DNA of 64,000 nucleotides, taken from NCBI GenBank assembly GCA_903929755.1, contig CAIYVZ010000185.1, positions 1 through 64,000 of the forward strand, read 5' to 3'. This DNA comes from an uncultured Acidobacteriia bacterium (GTDB lineage Bacteria > Acidobacteriota > Terriglobia > Bryobacterales > Bryobacteraceae). This document shows, piece by piece, positions 27,709 through 38,235 of this stretch. Positions within the stretch are counted from its first letter, which is position 1. Every line of letters begins with the position of its first letter. The position numbers were made by a program, and so were the translations under genes. Below the pieces are notes generated by a model. The model ran no database searches. It was not told the origin of the DNA and saw only the letters and a list, made by a program, of their open reading frames with translations.

Positions 27709-28527
27709 TCAGGCGTATTGGGCAGCGAGGGAGGCAGCACGGGAGCGAATGGCGGAAAGATGGTCCGTTCCCGCCCCCAGGGCCTGGAGGACGGCCACGG
27801 TATCGAAATTGCCGATGCGGACGTCCTGGGCGAAGGGGCAGCCACCGAAACCACCAATCACGGAGTCCAGGCGACGACAACCAGCGCCCACGGCCGCCCG
27901 AACTTTGTCGCCGGTATCGCCGGGAAGGCCGTGGAGGTGCGCGCCGATTTCCAGCTCGGGAAAGCGCGCGGTTACCGCACGGCAAACATCCGCCACCAAA
28001 CCCGCATCCGCCATTCCGACCGTATCAGCCAGAGAGATGGAGATAATCCCCAAGGCTGCAACTTCAGCGGCGGCAGCAATAACGGTCTCCACAGACCACG
28101 GATCACCGTAAGGATTTCCAAACGCCATGGAAAGGTAGACGGTGACGTTCAGGCCCACGGCCTGAATGCGACGGAGTTCCGCCATGGATTCCGCAGGAGT
28201 CTGCCGCTGGTTCCGCATCCCGAAAGTGGGCGAGACCGAGTAGGGGAAGCCCACGGTAGAAACGGCCCCCGTCTCACGGGCCCGGATGGCACCTTTCTCA
28301 TTCATAACGATGCCGATGATCTCAACACCAGGCGTGGGGCCAAGGAGTCGTAGCACCTCTTCAGCATCCGCCATTTGGGGGACAGCACGAGGCGAGACGA
28401 ATGAGACAGCATCCAGATGCAGAAATCCCGCCTCAATCAGAAGGCTCAGGTACTGAGCCTTCTCAAGCGGCGGGATCTGTTTCGCGAAACCTTGCCAGGC
28501 ATCACGAGGGCATTCGACGATTTTCAA
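27709..28527 (-). CDS. HMG-CoA lyase-like enzyme (HMGL-like family)
   Basis: This 272-residue TIM-barrel aldolase keeps the catalytic residues of HMG-CoA lyase: Arg8-Asp9 in CPRDAWQ, the HLH pair His197 and His199 that bind the metal, Cys230 in GGFGGCPFA and Asn240. The usual GPRDGLQ is replaced by CPRDAWQG and the loop by FAQDVRIGN, so the substrate may differ. HMG-CoA lyase ends leucine breakdown and gives acetoacetate. The ATG overlaps the stop of the efflux outer-membrane gene (28524-28527), an unusual coupling for a metabolic enzyme. Confidence 0.85.
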   Translation of the reverse strand: MKIVECPRDAWQGFAKQIPPLEKAQYLSLLIEAGFLHLDAVSFVSPRAVPQMADAEEVLRLLGPTPGVEIIGIVMNEKGAIRARETGAVSTVGFPYSVSPTFGMRNQRQTPAESMAELRRIQAVGLNVTVYLSMAFGNPYGDPWSVETVIAAAAEVAALGIISISLADTVGMADAGLVADVCRAVTARFPELEIGAHLHGLPGDTGDKVRAAVGAGCRRLDSVIGGFGGCPFAQDVRIGNFDTVAVLQALGAGTDHLSAIRSRAASLAAQYA

Positions 28528-30014
28528 TGCGTTTGGGTTTGGGCGACCTTATAAGTATTAGCAGGATCAGCCAGAGCCGGATCCTTGATCTGCTGCAGGG
28601 TCGGCAAGCTGGACGCATCCCAGCCCCCGCCGAGAGCGAGGATCAGGTTGATGGCGGCGGTCATACGGCGGCCCAGCAGGGTCACTGCCGCGCGTTCTCC
28701 GGCGAGAGTGATGGTCTGAGTCGTAATGACGTTCAGGTACGAATCGGTTCCGGCCTTGTAGCGTTCGGTTTCCAGAGCCAGAGACTGCTCCGCCGAGGCG
28801 ACAGCTTTGTCCTGAATCTCGGATTCATGGGCCAGGACCCGCAGGGTGGAGAGATTATCTTCCACCTGCTGGAACGAAGTGAGGACGAGTTGCCGGTAGG
28901 TGGCGACAGTGGAATCGTATGCCGCCTGAACCTGCAGCAACTGAGCGTCGCGGCGCCCGAAGTCGAACAGCGTCTGGGAGGCATTGGGACCGGCGGACCA
29001 CGTGCGACTGGCCCAAGACAAAAGACTCAGCAGACTGCCACTGGAGAGACCCGTGGATGCGTTCAGTGTAATGCTGGGGTAGAACGCGATCTTCGCCAGA
29101 CCGATGTTGGCATTGGCAGCCGCAACCAGACGTTCCTGAGCGGCAATATCGGGCCGACGTTCCAGCAACTGCGACGGCAGGGCAACCGGAATCGGTGGGG
29201 GTGGCGCGGCGATCTTGCCACGCGGGATGGAGAAACCAGCAGGGTTCTGACCCAGCAAGACAGCGATTGCATGTTCCAGCTGGTTGCGCTGGACAGCCAG
29301 ATCGGTGGCCTGTGCCTGCGTGTTGTAGACCTGCGTCTGGGCCAGCGTCACGTCCACCTTCGATGCGACACCGCCGTTGAAGCGGTTCATCGTCAGCGTA
29401 AGGAACTTCTGGTAGGCGTCAATTGTGGAATTCAGCAGTTCCAACTGCATGTCGTTCGCCAGCAGGCTGAAGTAGCTGATGGCCACCGAGGCGTGGACGC
29501 TGAGACGGATGTTTTCGATGTCCGCGGCAAAGACCTGAGCATTCGCCGTGTTGCCTTCAATAATGGTGTGGAGACGGCCCCAGAGATCCGGTTCCCAGCT
29601 GGCCGAGAACGGCGTATTGAAGCTGGAGCCAAAGCCACGGCCTCCGGCGTTGGTCCCGCGATCGGTCTGGCTGATGGAGGGCGTAGTGCCAATGGTCGGA
29701 TAGAGGGCGGCAGAATTGACCAGAAGCAAAGCACGAGCCTGTCGGAACTGGGCTTCAATCTGCCTGACGTTGTAGTTACCAACGTCAACCTGTTCTTCCA
29801 GCTTATTCAGGAGCGGGTCGCCAAAAACCTCCCACCACTTGCCTTTGAGAACGGCATCTGCCGGAGCAGCAGTCTTCCACTCGTCACTGCCGGTCAACTC
29901 CTGGAACTTCGGAGCGGGCGGAACGATCAGGGCGGGCTTCTGGTACTTGGGCGCCACCTGCACGCAACCGGTACAGAAGACAGAGATAAGGAACAGATAT
30001 TTGGTTTGGCGCAT
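28524..30014 (-). CDS. RND efflux outer-membrane lipoprotein, NodT family
   Basis: The 496-residue outer-membrane factor is of the TolC/OprM kind. The signal peptide ends in FCTGC, with the lipid Cys at residue 17. Two copies of the outer-membrane efflux domain follow, with RPDIAAQERLVAAANANIG as a typical stretch. It is the channel for the two RND permeases upstream in the operon; the gap to the nearer one is two bases. Confidence 0.92.
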   Translation of the reverse strand: MRQTKYLFLISVFCTGCVQVAPKYQKPALIVPPAPKFQELTGSDEWKTAAPADAVLKGKWWEVFGDPLLNKLEEQVDVGNYNVRQIEAQFRQARALLLVNSAALYPTIGTTPSISQTDRGTNAGGRGFGSSFNTPFSASWEPDLWGRLHTIIEGNTANAQVFAADIENIRLSVHASVAISYFSLLANDMQLELLNSTIDAYQKFLTLTMNRFNGGVASKVDVTLAQTQVYNTQAQATDLAVQRNQLEHAIAVLLGQNPAGFSIPRGKIAAPPPPIPVALPSQLLERRPDIAAQERLVAAANANIGLAKIAFYPSITLNASTGLSSGSLLSLLSWASRTWSAGPNASQTLFDFGRRDAQLLQVQAAYDSTVATYRQLVLTSFQQVEDNLSTLRVLAHESEIQDKAVASAEQSLALETERYKAGTDSYLNVITTQTITLAGERAAVTLLGRRMTAAINLILALGGGWDASSLPTLQQIKDPALADPANTYKVAQTQTH

Positions 30015-30016
30015 CG

Positions 30017-33000
30017 TTAATCGGCACTCTCCGCAATTCCGCCAGGGATCAGAATTCCCGGACGGTGGCTGGGTTTGTGCGTGGTAGGTTGTTTTCTGGA
30101 AAAGCGTTGGCGCAGACGGTCAAAAGTAATATAGATGACCGGCGTCGTAAAGAGGGTTAACATCTGGCTGACGATCAGGCCACCGACGATGGCGATGCCG
30201 AGAGGCTTGCGGAGTTCCGACCCGGTTCCAACGCCAAGAGCCATCGGCAGAGCGCCGAGCAGCGCAGCCGCTGTGGTCATTAGAATCGGGCGGAAACGAA
30301 GCAGACACGCCCGATAAATAGCATCCCGCGGAGACATCCCCTCATCTCTCTCTGCAGCGAGCGCAAAGTCGATCATGAGAATGGCGTTCTTTTTCACGAT
30401 GCCGATCAGAAGAATAATGGCGATCATGGCGATGATAGAAAGTTCCGTGCGGAACAGAACCAGGGCGATGAGAGCGCCCACACCCGCGGAAGGCAGCGTG
30501 GAGAGAATTGTCAGAGGGTGAATCAGGCTCTCATAGAGAATGCCCAGTACGATATAGACGGCGAGCAGGGCAGTGAGAATCAGCATGGGCTGACTCTTCA
30601 GCGAATCCTGATAGGCCTGCGCCGTACCGGCCATTTTGCTGGTGATTGAAGTCGGCGTCCCCATATCGATCTCGGCCTTATGAATGGCATCCACCGCATC
30701 GCTGAGCGCTACGCCTTCAGCCAGATTGAACGAGATGGTAGTGGCAGGGAATTGGCCCTGGTGCGGGAGCGACAGCGGAGTTTGGCCTTCCGAGAACTTG
30801 GCAAAGGTGGAAAGCGGGATACTGACGCCGCGGGGCGTCTGCACATATATGCGGTCCAATACCTCGGGGGTTGCCCACCAGGATTGCTCCAGCGCAAGCA
30901 CCACGTGGTACTGGTTGATCGCCTTGTACATAGTAGAAACCTGGCGTTGGCCGAAATTACTGTAGAGTGCGCTGTCCACGGCCTGCGCGGTGAGCCCCAA
31001 CCGCGACGCGGTATCCCGATCAATCGTCACGTTCGAAGAAAGCCCGGAACTCTGCTGATCGGAACTCACGTCGGCAAGTTCCGGGAGCTGCATCAGGCGG
31101 CGCATCACGCGCGGTGCCCACTCCTGGAGGAGGGGCAGTTCCTGAGTTTGCAGCGTGTATTGGTACTGGGCGTTCGACTGCCGACCGCCAATCCGGATGT
31201 CCTGTGCCGCCTGCAGGAAGAGCTGGGCTCCCGGCATGCCGCCGGTCTTGCGGCGAATGCGCGCGATCACTTCATCCACCGTCGCCTTGCGTTCCTTCAT
31301 CGGTTTCAACTGGAGGAACATCATGGCGCTGTTGCCGCCACCACCACCACCGCGGCCCCCGCCGCCTCCGATGGAAACGTCGATCGTATCGACGGCCGGG
31401 TCGCTGCGAACCTGTTGCTCGAAATATCGAGCCTTTTCAGCCAGCGCGGCAAACGAGATATGCTGCTGACCCTGAACGGAGCCCTGCAGGCGACCGGTAT
31501 CCTGCTGCGGAAAGAAGCCTTTGGGGATCTGAATATAAAGATAGATGTTGACGCCGATGGTGAGCACCATCACCACCATGGTCAGCGCGGGGTGCTTCAG
31601 CACGACCTGGAGCGCGGAAGCATAGGTAGAGATAATCCACTGGTAGAAGCGCTCCGTAAGCTGATAAAGGCGACCAGGGTTGTGATTCGTCTTTAGCCAC
31701 CGGGAGCACAGCATGGGCGTGGCTGTAAGAGAAACGACCATGGAGATCAGGATGGCGGTGGAGAGAACGACCGCGAACTCGCGGAAGAGTCGCCCGACGA
31801 TGCCCCCCATCATTAGAATCGGGATGAAAACAGCGATCAGCGAAATACTGATGGAAAGAACGGTAAAGCCGATTTCCTGAGCACCCTTGAGCGAGGCCGC
31901 CATGGGCGTATAACCCATTTCGATGTAGCGGGTAATGTTCTCGATAACAACGATCGCGTCATCCACAACGAAGCCAGTGGCGATCGTCAGCGCCATCACC
32001 GAAAGATTGTCAAGAGTGTAGCCACAAAGGTACATGACGCCAAATGTGCCGACAAGCGAGATGGGGACGGAAATGGCGGGGATCAGCGTGGCTCGCCAGT
32101 TGCGAAGGAAGACGAACACGACGATGATCACCAGACCAATCGAGATCATCATGTTCCGCTGCGCGTCTGCCACCGATGCCCGAATCGTGTTGGTGCGGTC
32201 ATTATCAACGTGGAGCGTAATAGTGGGCGGCAGCGAAGCCTGGAACTGGGGCAGAATTGCCCGGACGCGATCGACCGTGTCGATGATGTTCGCGTTGGGC
32301 TGACGGTTGATCATGATCAGCACGGCGGGCTTGCCGTTGGCCAGGCCCATGTTGCGGACATCTTCCACCGAATCGATCACGTTGCCCAGTTCGGACAGGC
32401 GGATGGGTGCGCCGTTTCTGTACAGGACCACCAGGTTCCGGTAGTCCTTCGCCTCCATAAGCTGATCACTGGTGGACAGAGGCCACCGAAACTGGTCGCT
32501 GGAGATTTCTCCCTTGGGAGCATTCGCGTTGGCGGAGCGCAGGAAGCTGGCGACCTGATCCATGCCAACGTTGTAGCGGGACACGGGCTGCGGGTTCATC
32601 TCCACGCGAACGGCCGGGAGAGAACTGCCGCCAACCTGCACCTGCCCAACACCCTCAATCTGCGCCAGTTTCTGGGCGAACACGGAGGAAGCGATGTCGT
32701 ACATCTGCGGCGTAGGCACCACGTCCGATTGCATGGAAAGGATGATGACCGGCTGGTCTGACGGGTTGACTTTGCGATACCGGGGATTGGTGGGGAGGTT
32801 GGCCGGGAGGTAAGCCTTGGCGGCCTCGACAGAGGCGGCAACGTCGCGGGCCGCAGCGTTGATATCGCGACTCAGGTCGAACTGAAGAATCACGCTGGCC
32901 GAACCGAGCGAACTGTTCGACGTCATTTCGGTGACGCCGGAAATATGGGAGAGCTGCTTTTCGAGAGGCGTGGCCACCGAGGCCGCCATCACTTCCGGGC

Positions 33001-33163
33001 TCCCCCCGGGAAGACTGGCGCTGACGAAGATGGTAGGGTAATCCACCTGCGGCAGGGGCGAAATCGGCAACAGCGTGTACGACAGACAACCAGCGATAGT
33101 CACACCAATCATCAACAGCGTGGTGGCTACCGGCCGACGAATAAACGGTGTGGATACGCTCAA
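30017..33163 (-). CDS. RND multidrug efflux permease, MdtC-like
   Basis: This is a 1048-residue inner-membrane pump with twelve predicted helices. The proton-relay Asp pair is seen in [13 protein letters not shown]. The start is TTG at 33163, after GGGGAG nine bases upstream; the frame opens 31 codons earlier with implausible sequence. In the first porter loop region there is a Gly-rich insert (DNA 31331-31372, [12 protein letters not shown]). With its MdtB-like partner it may form a mixed trimer, as MdtB2C does in E. coli. The drug range is unknown. Confidence 0.93.
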   Translation of the reverse strand: MSVSTPFIRRPVATTLLMIGVTIAGCLSYTLLPISPLPQVDYPTIFVSASLPGGSPEVMAASVATPLEKQLSHISGVTEMTSNSSLGSASVILQFDLSRDINAAARDVAASVEAAKAYLPANLPTNPRYRKVNPSDQPVIILSMQSDVVPTPQMYDIASSVFAQKLAQIEGVGQVQVGGSSLPAVRVEMNPQPVSRYNVGMDQVASFLRSANANAPKGEISSDQFRWPLSTSDQLMEAKDYRNLVVLYRNGAPIRLSELGNVIDSVEDVRNMGLANGKPAVLIMINRQPNANIIDTVDRVRAILPQFQASLPPTITLHVDNDRTNTIRASVADAQRNMMISIGLVIIVVFVFLRNWRATLIPAISVPISLVGTFGVMYLCGYTLDNLSVMALTIATGFVVDDAIVVIENITRYIEMGYTPMAASLKGAQEIGFTVLSISISLIAVFIPILMMGGIVGRLFREFAVVLSTAILISMVVSLTATPMLCSRWLKTNHNPGRLYQLTERFYQWIISTYASALQVVLKHPALTMVVMVLTIGVNIYLYIQIPKGFFPQQDTGRLQGSVQGQQHISFAALAEKARYFEQQVRSDPAVDTIDVSIGGGGGRGGGGGGNSAMMFLQLKPMKERKATVDEVIARIRRKTGGMPGAQLFLQAAQDIRIGGRQSNAQYQYTLQTQELPLLQEWAPRVMRRLMQLPELADVSSDQQSSGLSSNVTIDRDTASRLGLTAQAVDSALYSNFGQRQVSTMYKAINQYHVVLALEQSWWATPEVLDRIYVQTPRGVSIPLSTFAKFSEGQTPLSLPHQGQFPATTISFNLAEGVALSDAVDAIHKAEIDMGTPTSITSKMAGTAQAYQDSLKSQPMLILTALLAVYIVLGILYESLIHPLTILSTLPSAGVGALIALVLFRTELSIIAMIAIILLIGIVKKNAILMIDFALAAERDEGMSPRDAIYRACLLRFRPILMTTAAALLGALPMALGVGTGSELRKPLGIAIVGGLIVSQMLTLFTTPVIYITFDRLRQRFSRKQPTTHKPSHRPGILIPGGIAESAD

Positions 33164-33194
33164 GCGGAAACACTCCCCATCAGGATGGATGTAA

Positions 33195-36100
33195 TCACAA
33201 GGCCTCCGGAATGACGGCCAGACTCGGGTCGGTATCGCGGCTCTTGTTGCGATCAACGAACGCCGACAGGCGTCCGAACCAGAGATAAACCACCGGAGTG
33301 GTGAACAGGGTGAGGACCTGGCTCACCAGCAGCCCGCCAATGATGGTGACACCAAGCGGCTGCCTGAGCTCTGAGCCCACACCCCGGCCGAACGCAAGGG
33401 GAACCGCGCCCAGCAGCGCTGCCATGGTGGTCATCATGATGGGACGAAACCGGAGCAGGCAAGCCTGATAGATCGCCTCAAGCGGTTCTTTACCGTCTTT
33501 ACGCTCCGCTTCGAGCGCAAAATCGATCATCATGATGGCGTTTTTCTGCACAATACCGATGAGCAGGATGATGCCTATAAGCGTAATGATATCGAGGTCC
33601 TGCTTAAACAGGACGCGGGCAAGAAGGGCGCCCATGCCGGCAGACGGCAGCGACGACAGAATCGTGATGGGGTGAATGTAGCTTTCGTAAAGCACGCCAA
33701 GCACGATGTAGACGGTGATGATGGCGGCCAAAATCAGGAACGGCTGATTGGCCAGCGAATTCTGGAAGGCGCGGGCCGTGCCCTGGAAGGAGGTTTCCAG
33801 ACTCCCGGGAATACCAATTTCAGCCGTCGCCTTCTTGATCTCTTCCACTGCCTGACCGAGCGAAGCGCCCTGTGCAAGATTGAAGGAGATAGTTGCCGAC
33901 GGGAATTGGCTCTGGTGATTGATGGTGAGAGCCGCGGGGACTTCGCGAACGGTGGTGAACGTTTCGAGAGGTACCTGAGAAAGGCGTGCCGCACCGGTCA
34001 GCGCCGTGTTTGTCCCGGCGAGCGCAACGGTGGACGCCAGGTTCTGGGATGCCGACCCGACCTGCACATAAAGATGCTTGAGCGCGGCAGCGCTACCCTG
34101 CCATTCCGGGGCTGCTTCCAGCACAACGTGATACTGGTTTGATTGAGTGAAAATGGTGGAAACCTGACGCTGCCCGAAGGCGGAATAAAGGGTATCGTCA
34201 ATGTTCTGGGGGGTGATACCGAAGCGCCCGGCAGTGTCGCGGTCGATTTCGAGGTGAAGGCCAATGCCTCCGTTCTGCAGATCGCTCGCAACATCGCGTA
34301 ATGACGGAATCTGGCTGAGCCGGTCGACAAGCTTCGGCACCCATTCATCGAGAGTCTTCTTTTCCGGAGCGTCCAGCGCGTACTGATACTGGGTACGGCT
34401 GATACGGTCTTCTACCGTAAGGTCCTGAACCGGCTGCAGGAAGAGCTTAATGCCATTTACCTGCGCAAGTTTCGGTTGCAGTCGGCGAATAACGGCGGAG
34501 GCATCGATCTTGCGCTCTTCGAGGGACTTCAGCGTGATCTGAATCCGACCACTGTTGATGGTGGTGTTAAAGCCATCAACGCCGATGAAAGAGGTGAGAT
34601 TGAGAACGGCCGGATCTTCCAGGACAACTTTGGCAAGTTCCTGCTGTTTGATGCTCATGGCAGGGAACGAGATGGTTTCAGGAGCTTCAGAGATACCGAG
34701 AATTACGCCTGTATCCTGAACAGGAAAGAAGCCTTTGTTAACGATGGTGTACAGATAAACGGTGGCCCCGAGCGTCCCCAAAGCAACCAGGAGAGTGGCT
34801 GTCTGGTGGCGCAGCACGAAGCGCAGAATCGCCCCGTAGATTTCGATGCTCTTTACGAAGCACCACTCTGAGCTCTTATAGAACCAACCCTGTTCGCTCG
34901 TCGGGTGGTGGCGCAGAATACGGGCAGACATCATGGGCGTCAGCGTGAGTGAAACGAACGCCGAAATCATGATGGTTACTGCCAGGGTAATGGCGAATTC
35001 GCGGAACAGGCGACCCACAATATCGGCCATGAAGAGCAAGGGGATCAAGACCGCGATCAACGAAACGGTGAGCGAAACAATGGTGAAGCCGATTTCAGCC
35101 GACCCCTTCAGGGCCGCTGCCATAGGCGTCTCCCCCATTTCTATGTAGCGCGAAATGTTCTCGATCATCACGATGGCGTCATCCACCACGAAGCCCGTCG
35201 AGATCGTCAGCGCCATCAAGGAAAGGTTATCCAGCGAGTAATCCAGGAGGTACATGACCGCGAACGTGCCGATGAGAGACAGCGGCACGGCGACGGAAGG
35301 AATAATGGTGGCTGAGAAGCTTCGCAGGAAGAGGAAGATGACCATCACCACAAGGGCAATGGTGAGCAGGAGCGTGAATTCCACGTCTTCCACCGAAGCG
35401 CGAATGGTGGTGGTACGGTCGGTGATGACGTTCACCTTCACCGTTTCCGGCAAAGACGACTGAATCTGGGGAATCAGCTTCTGGATGTTATCGACGACGC
35501 CAATAATGTTGGTACCGGGTTGACGCTGGATATTGACCACAATGGCCGGCGTCGAGTTCACCCAGGCTGCCTGGAACTTGTTCTCTGCCCCGTCAATGAT
35601 GGTGGCTACATCGCGAAGCCGGACCGGGGCTCCATTGCGGTAAGCAATGACGATGGGGCCATACTGCGCGCCGCTCTGTAACTGGTCATTGTTATTGATA
35701 GTCCAGGCTTGGGTGGGACCGTCAAAGTTGCCCTTGGCCGCATTGACGTTCGCGCTGCCGAGCGCCGAACGCAGCGTCTCCATACTGAGGCCGTAAGAGG
35801 CAAGCGCCACCGGATTGGCCTGAACCCGGACTGCCGGACGCTGACCACCACTGATGGTGACCAGTCCAACGCCCTTCAACTGCGAGATCCGTTGCGCCAT
35901 GCGTGTTTCGGCCAACTCCTGCACTTTGGTTAAAGGCATGGTGTCGGAAGTAACGGCCAGCGTCAGAATCGGCGAGTCGGCAGGGTTTGTCTTGGCGTAG
36001 ATGGGCGGCGTTGGCAGATCGCGAGGCAGGAAGGTCCCTGCGCCGTTAATGGCAGCCTGAACTTCCTGCTCTGCGATGTCAATATTCAGATCGAGCGCGA

Positions 36101-36383
36101 ACTGGAGCGTGATGATGGAACTGCCGAAAGAGCTGACCGAGGTCATCTGGGTCAAGCCAGGGACCTGGCCAAACTGCTTTTCAAGCGGCGCAGTCACCGA
36201 AGAAGTCATAACCTCCGGACTTGCGCCCGGATAGAAGGTCTGGATCTGAATCGTGGGATAGTCGACCTGTGGCAATGCCGAAACCGGCAACTGCAGGAAG
36301 GCCACGATTCCGACCAGCACCAACCCCACCATCATGAGTGAGGTTGCTACCGGTCGTTCGATGAATACGCGGGACGGGTTCAC
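33195..36383 (-). CDS. RND multidrug efflux permease, MdtB-like
   Basis: The 1062-residue permease starts [20 protein letters not shown]. It has the family features [19 protein letters not shown] with the paired Asp residues, and the docking and porter domains of hydrophobe/amphiphile efflux pumps. It starts four bases inside the adaptor gene end (36380-36383). The two adjacent, differing permeases match mdtBC of E. coli in arrangement, so a heteromeric pump is the natural reading. Confidence 0.93.
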   Translation of the reverse strand: MNPSRVFIERPVATSLMMVGLVLVGIVAFLQLPVSALPQVDYPTIQIQTFYPGASPEVMTSSVTAPLEKQFGQVPGLTQMTSVSSFGSSIITLQFALDLNIDIAEQEVQAAINGAGTFLPRDLPTPPIYAKTNPADSPILTLAVTSDTMPLTKVQELAETRMAQRISQLKGVGLVTISGGQRPAVRVQANPVALASYGLSMETLRSALGSANVNAAKGNFDGPTQAWTINNNDQLQSGAQYGPIVIAYRNGAPVRLRDVATIIDGAENKFQAAWVNSTPAIVVNIQRQPGTNIIGVVDNIQKLIPQIQSSLPETVKVNVITDRTTTIRASVEDVEFTLLLTIALVVMVIFLFLRSFSATIIPSVAVPLSLIGTFAVMYLLDYSLDNLSLMALTISTGFVVDDAIVMIENISRYIEMGETPMAAALKGSAEIGFTIVSLTVSLIAVLIPLLFMADIVGRLFREFAITLAVTIMISAFVSLTLTPMMSARILRHHPTSEQGWFYKSSEWCFVKSIEIYGAILRFVLRHQTATLLVALGTLGATVYLYTIVNKGFFPVQDTGVILGISEAPETISFPAMSIKQQELAKVVLEDPAVLNLTSFIGVDGFNTTINSGRIQITLKSLEERKIDASAVIRRLQPKLAQVNGIKLFLQPVQDLTVEDRISRTQYQYALDAPEKKTLDEWVPKLVDRLSQIPSLRDVASDLQNGGIGLHLEIDRDTAGRFGITPQNIDDTLYSAFGQRQVSTIFTQSNQYHVVLEAAPEWQGSAAALKHLYVQVGSASQNLASTVALAGTNTALTGAARLSQVPLETFTTVREVPAALTINHQSQFPSATISFNLAQGASLGQAVEEIKKATAEIGIPGSLETSFQGTARAFQNSLANQPFLILAAIITVYIVLGVLYESYIHPITILSSLPSAGMGALLARVLFKQDLDIITLIGIILLIGIVQKNAIMMIDFALEAERKDGKEPLEAIYQACLLRFRPIMMTTMAALLGAVPLAFGRGVGSELRQPLGVTIIGGLLVSQVLTLFTTPVVYLWFGRLSAFVDRNKSRDTDPSLAVIPEAL

Positions 36384-37801
36384 TGAGTGGGTCCCCCACC
36401 ACGGCGACCGCGACCACGACCACCGGGCGCAGCACCTTCACCGGCTGGCGCTTCGGCACCAGCTGCGGGAGCAGCACCGCCGTTGGCCCCTGCCCGTCCA
36501 CGACCACCGCGGCCACGACCACCAGGTGCGCCGCCACCAAACTGATCTTCACCAGGTTTGCGAACGCGAACCGTACTGCCGTTCTGCAGGCGATCAATGC
36601 CATCAACGACGACCTGCTCGCCCATTTCGATGCCTTTTTTGATGACGGTGGTTTCTCCGTCAACGGCCCCTTGTTCGATCTGCCGGATCTGGACCTTGGA
36701 TTCCTCGTTCACAATGTAAACGAAGGCGCCCTGCTGGCCTCGCTGGACAGCCGGGGTGGGGACGACGATCTGATCATTTTCGGTATCCACCAACAGGCGG
36801 ATGTTGACGAACTGATTGGGAAACAGAGCGCTGTCTTTGTTTTCGAAGACAGCCTTGAGCTTGGAAGTACCGGTGCTGGCGTCAATCTGGTTGTCCATCG
36901 TCAGCAGATAGCCGGAAGCGAGCTTCTTCGAATTGTCGCGGTTAAAGGCGTCCACGGTAAGGCGAATACCCTTCCGGATACGGGCCATCACCTGGGGAAG
37001 CGCGTCTTCCGGAATAGTAAAGAGGGTGGAAATGGGCTGGAGCTGGGTGATCACGAGCAGGCCGCCCTGATCGGACGCACGCACGATATTGCCCGGATCC
37101 ACGAGGCGCAGCCCGATGGTGCCCGAAATCGGAGCGGTGACTTTGGCATAGGTCAACTGAAGCCGCGCGTTATTGACGTTCGCTTCGTCAGTTTTAATGT
37201 TGCCTTCAAGCTGGGAAACGGTGGCGCGCTGCGTATCCAGCTGCTGCTTCGGAATCGCGTCTTGCGCGAGGAGTTGGGTGTAGCGCTCCAGGTCGAGCTT
37301 CGCGTTGGTAAGGGTAGCAGTGTCGCGAGCGAGAGTGCCCTGGGCCTGTTGCAGTTGTACTTCGAAGGGTCGCGGATCGATTTCCGCCAGAAGCTGGCCC
37401 TGTTTTACCGTTTCGCCTTCTTTGAACGCGATGCTCATCAGTTGACCATCGACGCGGCTGCGGACGGTAACGGTGTAGAACGCCGTGACATTGCCGAGGC
37501 CATTCAGGTAAACCGGAACATTTGCCTTGTGGGGTTTTGCCACCGTGACCGGCGTGGGACCAAAAGCCCCTCTGCCGCGGCCTCCGCCACCACCCCCTCG
37601 TCCACCACCACCAGCGCCTGGCGTTGCGATGAGGCCGGGTTGTGAGGCGCGCCAAACGGCATAGCCGGCAACACCGGCGATCACCACCAGAACGAAGACC
37701 CAGATCAGGCCTCGCTTCTTTGGTTTTTCGTGATGTGGATTCGGCCCGAGCGCTGGGTTTACCGGCTCAGAGGAAAGGTTAGTGGAAGTGTTCGTCGTCA
37801 T
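36380..37801 (-). CDS. RND periplasmic adaptor subunit, MdtA-like, with Gly/Arg tracts
   Basis: The 473-residue adaptor has one N-terminal helix (31-50), then a Gly/Arg tract (62-78). The lipoyl/hairpin core ([40 protein letters not shown]) and beta-barrel follow, with a second Gly/Arg/Ala tract at 415-473. Adaptors of E. coli (MdtA, 415 residues) lack these tracts, which are low-complexity in the DNA too. They may be flexible linkers or surface contacts; this is inference. It is the first gene of the operon. Confidence 0.9.
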   Translation of the reverse strand: MTTNTSTNLSSEPVNPALGPNPHHEKPKKRGLIWVFVLVVIAGVAGYAVWRASQPGLIATPGAGGGGRGGGGGGRGRGAFGPTPVTVAKPHKANVPVYLNGLGNVTAFYTVTVRSRVDGQLMSIAFKEGETVKQGQLLAEIDPRPFEVQLQQAQGTLARDTATLTNAKLDLERYTQLLAQDAIPKQQLDTQRATVSQLEGNIKTDEANVNNARLQLTYAKVTAPISGTIGLRLVDPGNIVRASDQGGLLVITQLQPISTLFTIPEDALPQVMARIRKGIRLTVDAFNRDNSKKLASGYLLTMDNQIDASTGTSKLKAVFENKDSALFPNQFVNIRLLVDTENDQIVVPTPAVQRGQQGAFVYIVNEESKVQIRQIEQGAVDGETTVIKKGIEMGEQVVVDGIDRLQNGSTVRVRKPGEDQFGGGAPGGRGRGGRGRAGANGGAAPAAGAEAPAGEGAAPGGRGRGRRGGGPTQ

Positions 37802-38235
37802 TCAGCCCGCATTGAAAGTGATTACTGTATCTACTTATGACTACAGTCCCTGGTCGAAGGTAACGGTGCGAGTCAGGGCCAAGATCAAATGATATATGGC
37901 CCTGGCCTGTTGGGATGGCCAGACGGGGGGCGAACGCTTCGGCAGGGAGCGCTTCGTCCATTCTCACACCTACACTACCTTTTCTTAATTGTACTGAAAG
38001 ATCAACGGCTTGCGGACATTGTCCGGGTAAAGTTCGGTAACAATTCCTGAGGTGGCGAGGCGCGAAAACCAGCAGAAGCGGAGAAATCGCCTCGATTGTA
38101 AAATCTGGTAAGCTACCGGAGCGTCGGCTTCCCGTTGCCGATTCCGGGCGAGGGGTGACGCGAGAGGGGCTTTTTTTACAGGATTTTGACAATTTGATAT
38201 CAAACTCCCTGTACCGTTCCGCTGAGCATAGAGAG
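37802..38235. other. Intergenic region between the efflux operon and the TIGR03437 gene
   Basis: About 430 bases divide two divergent genes. I see no protein gene. On plus, TTGACA at 38186-38191 is a good -35 but lacks a fair -10. The perfect palindrome TTTGATATCAAA (38193-38204) just beside it could be an operator. On minus, TACAAT near 37986-37991 is a possible -10 for the efflux operon without a clear -35. Confidence 0.4.

Noticed and set aside
27709-28527. 2-isopropylmalate or citramalate synthase as the identity of the HMGL-like gene
   Set aside because: Length, the CxxxA loop (GGFGGCPFA) and Arg8-Asp9 fit HMG-CoA lyase better, although the substrate is open.
28401-30020. Long plus-strand frame of 539 codons opposite the NodT gene
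   Set aside because: It lies fully antisense to a clear outer-membrane factor gene and shows no recognisable domain; it is a GC-rich shadow frame.
38186-38220. Strong promoter before the TIGR03437 gene
   Set aside because: TTGACA is perfect but no fair -10 lies 16-19 bases later, so it is only noted in the intergenic entry.
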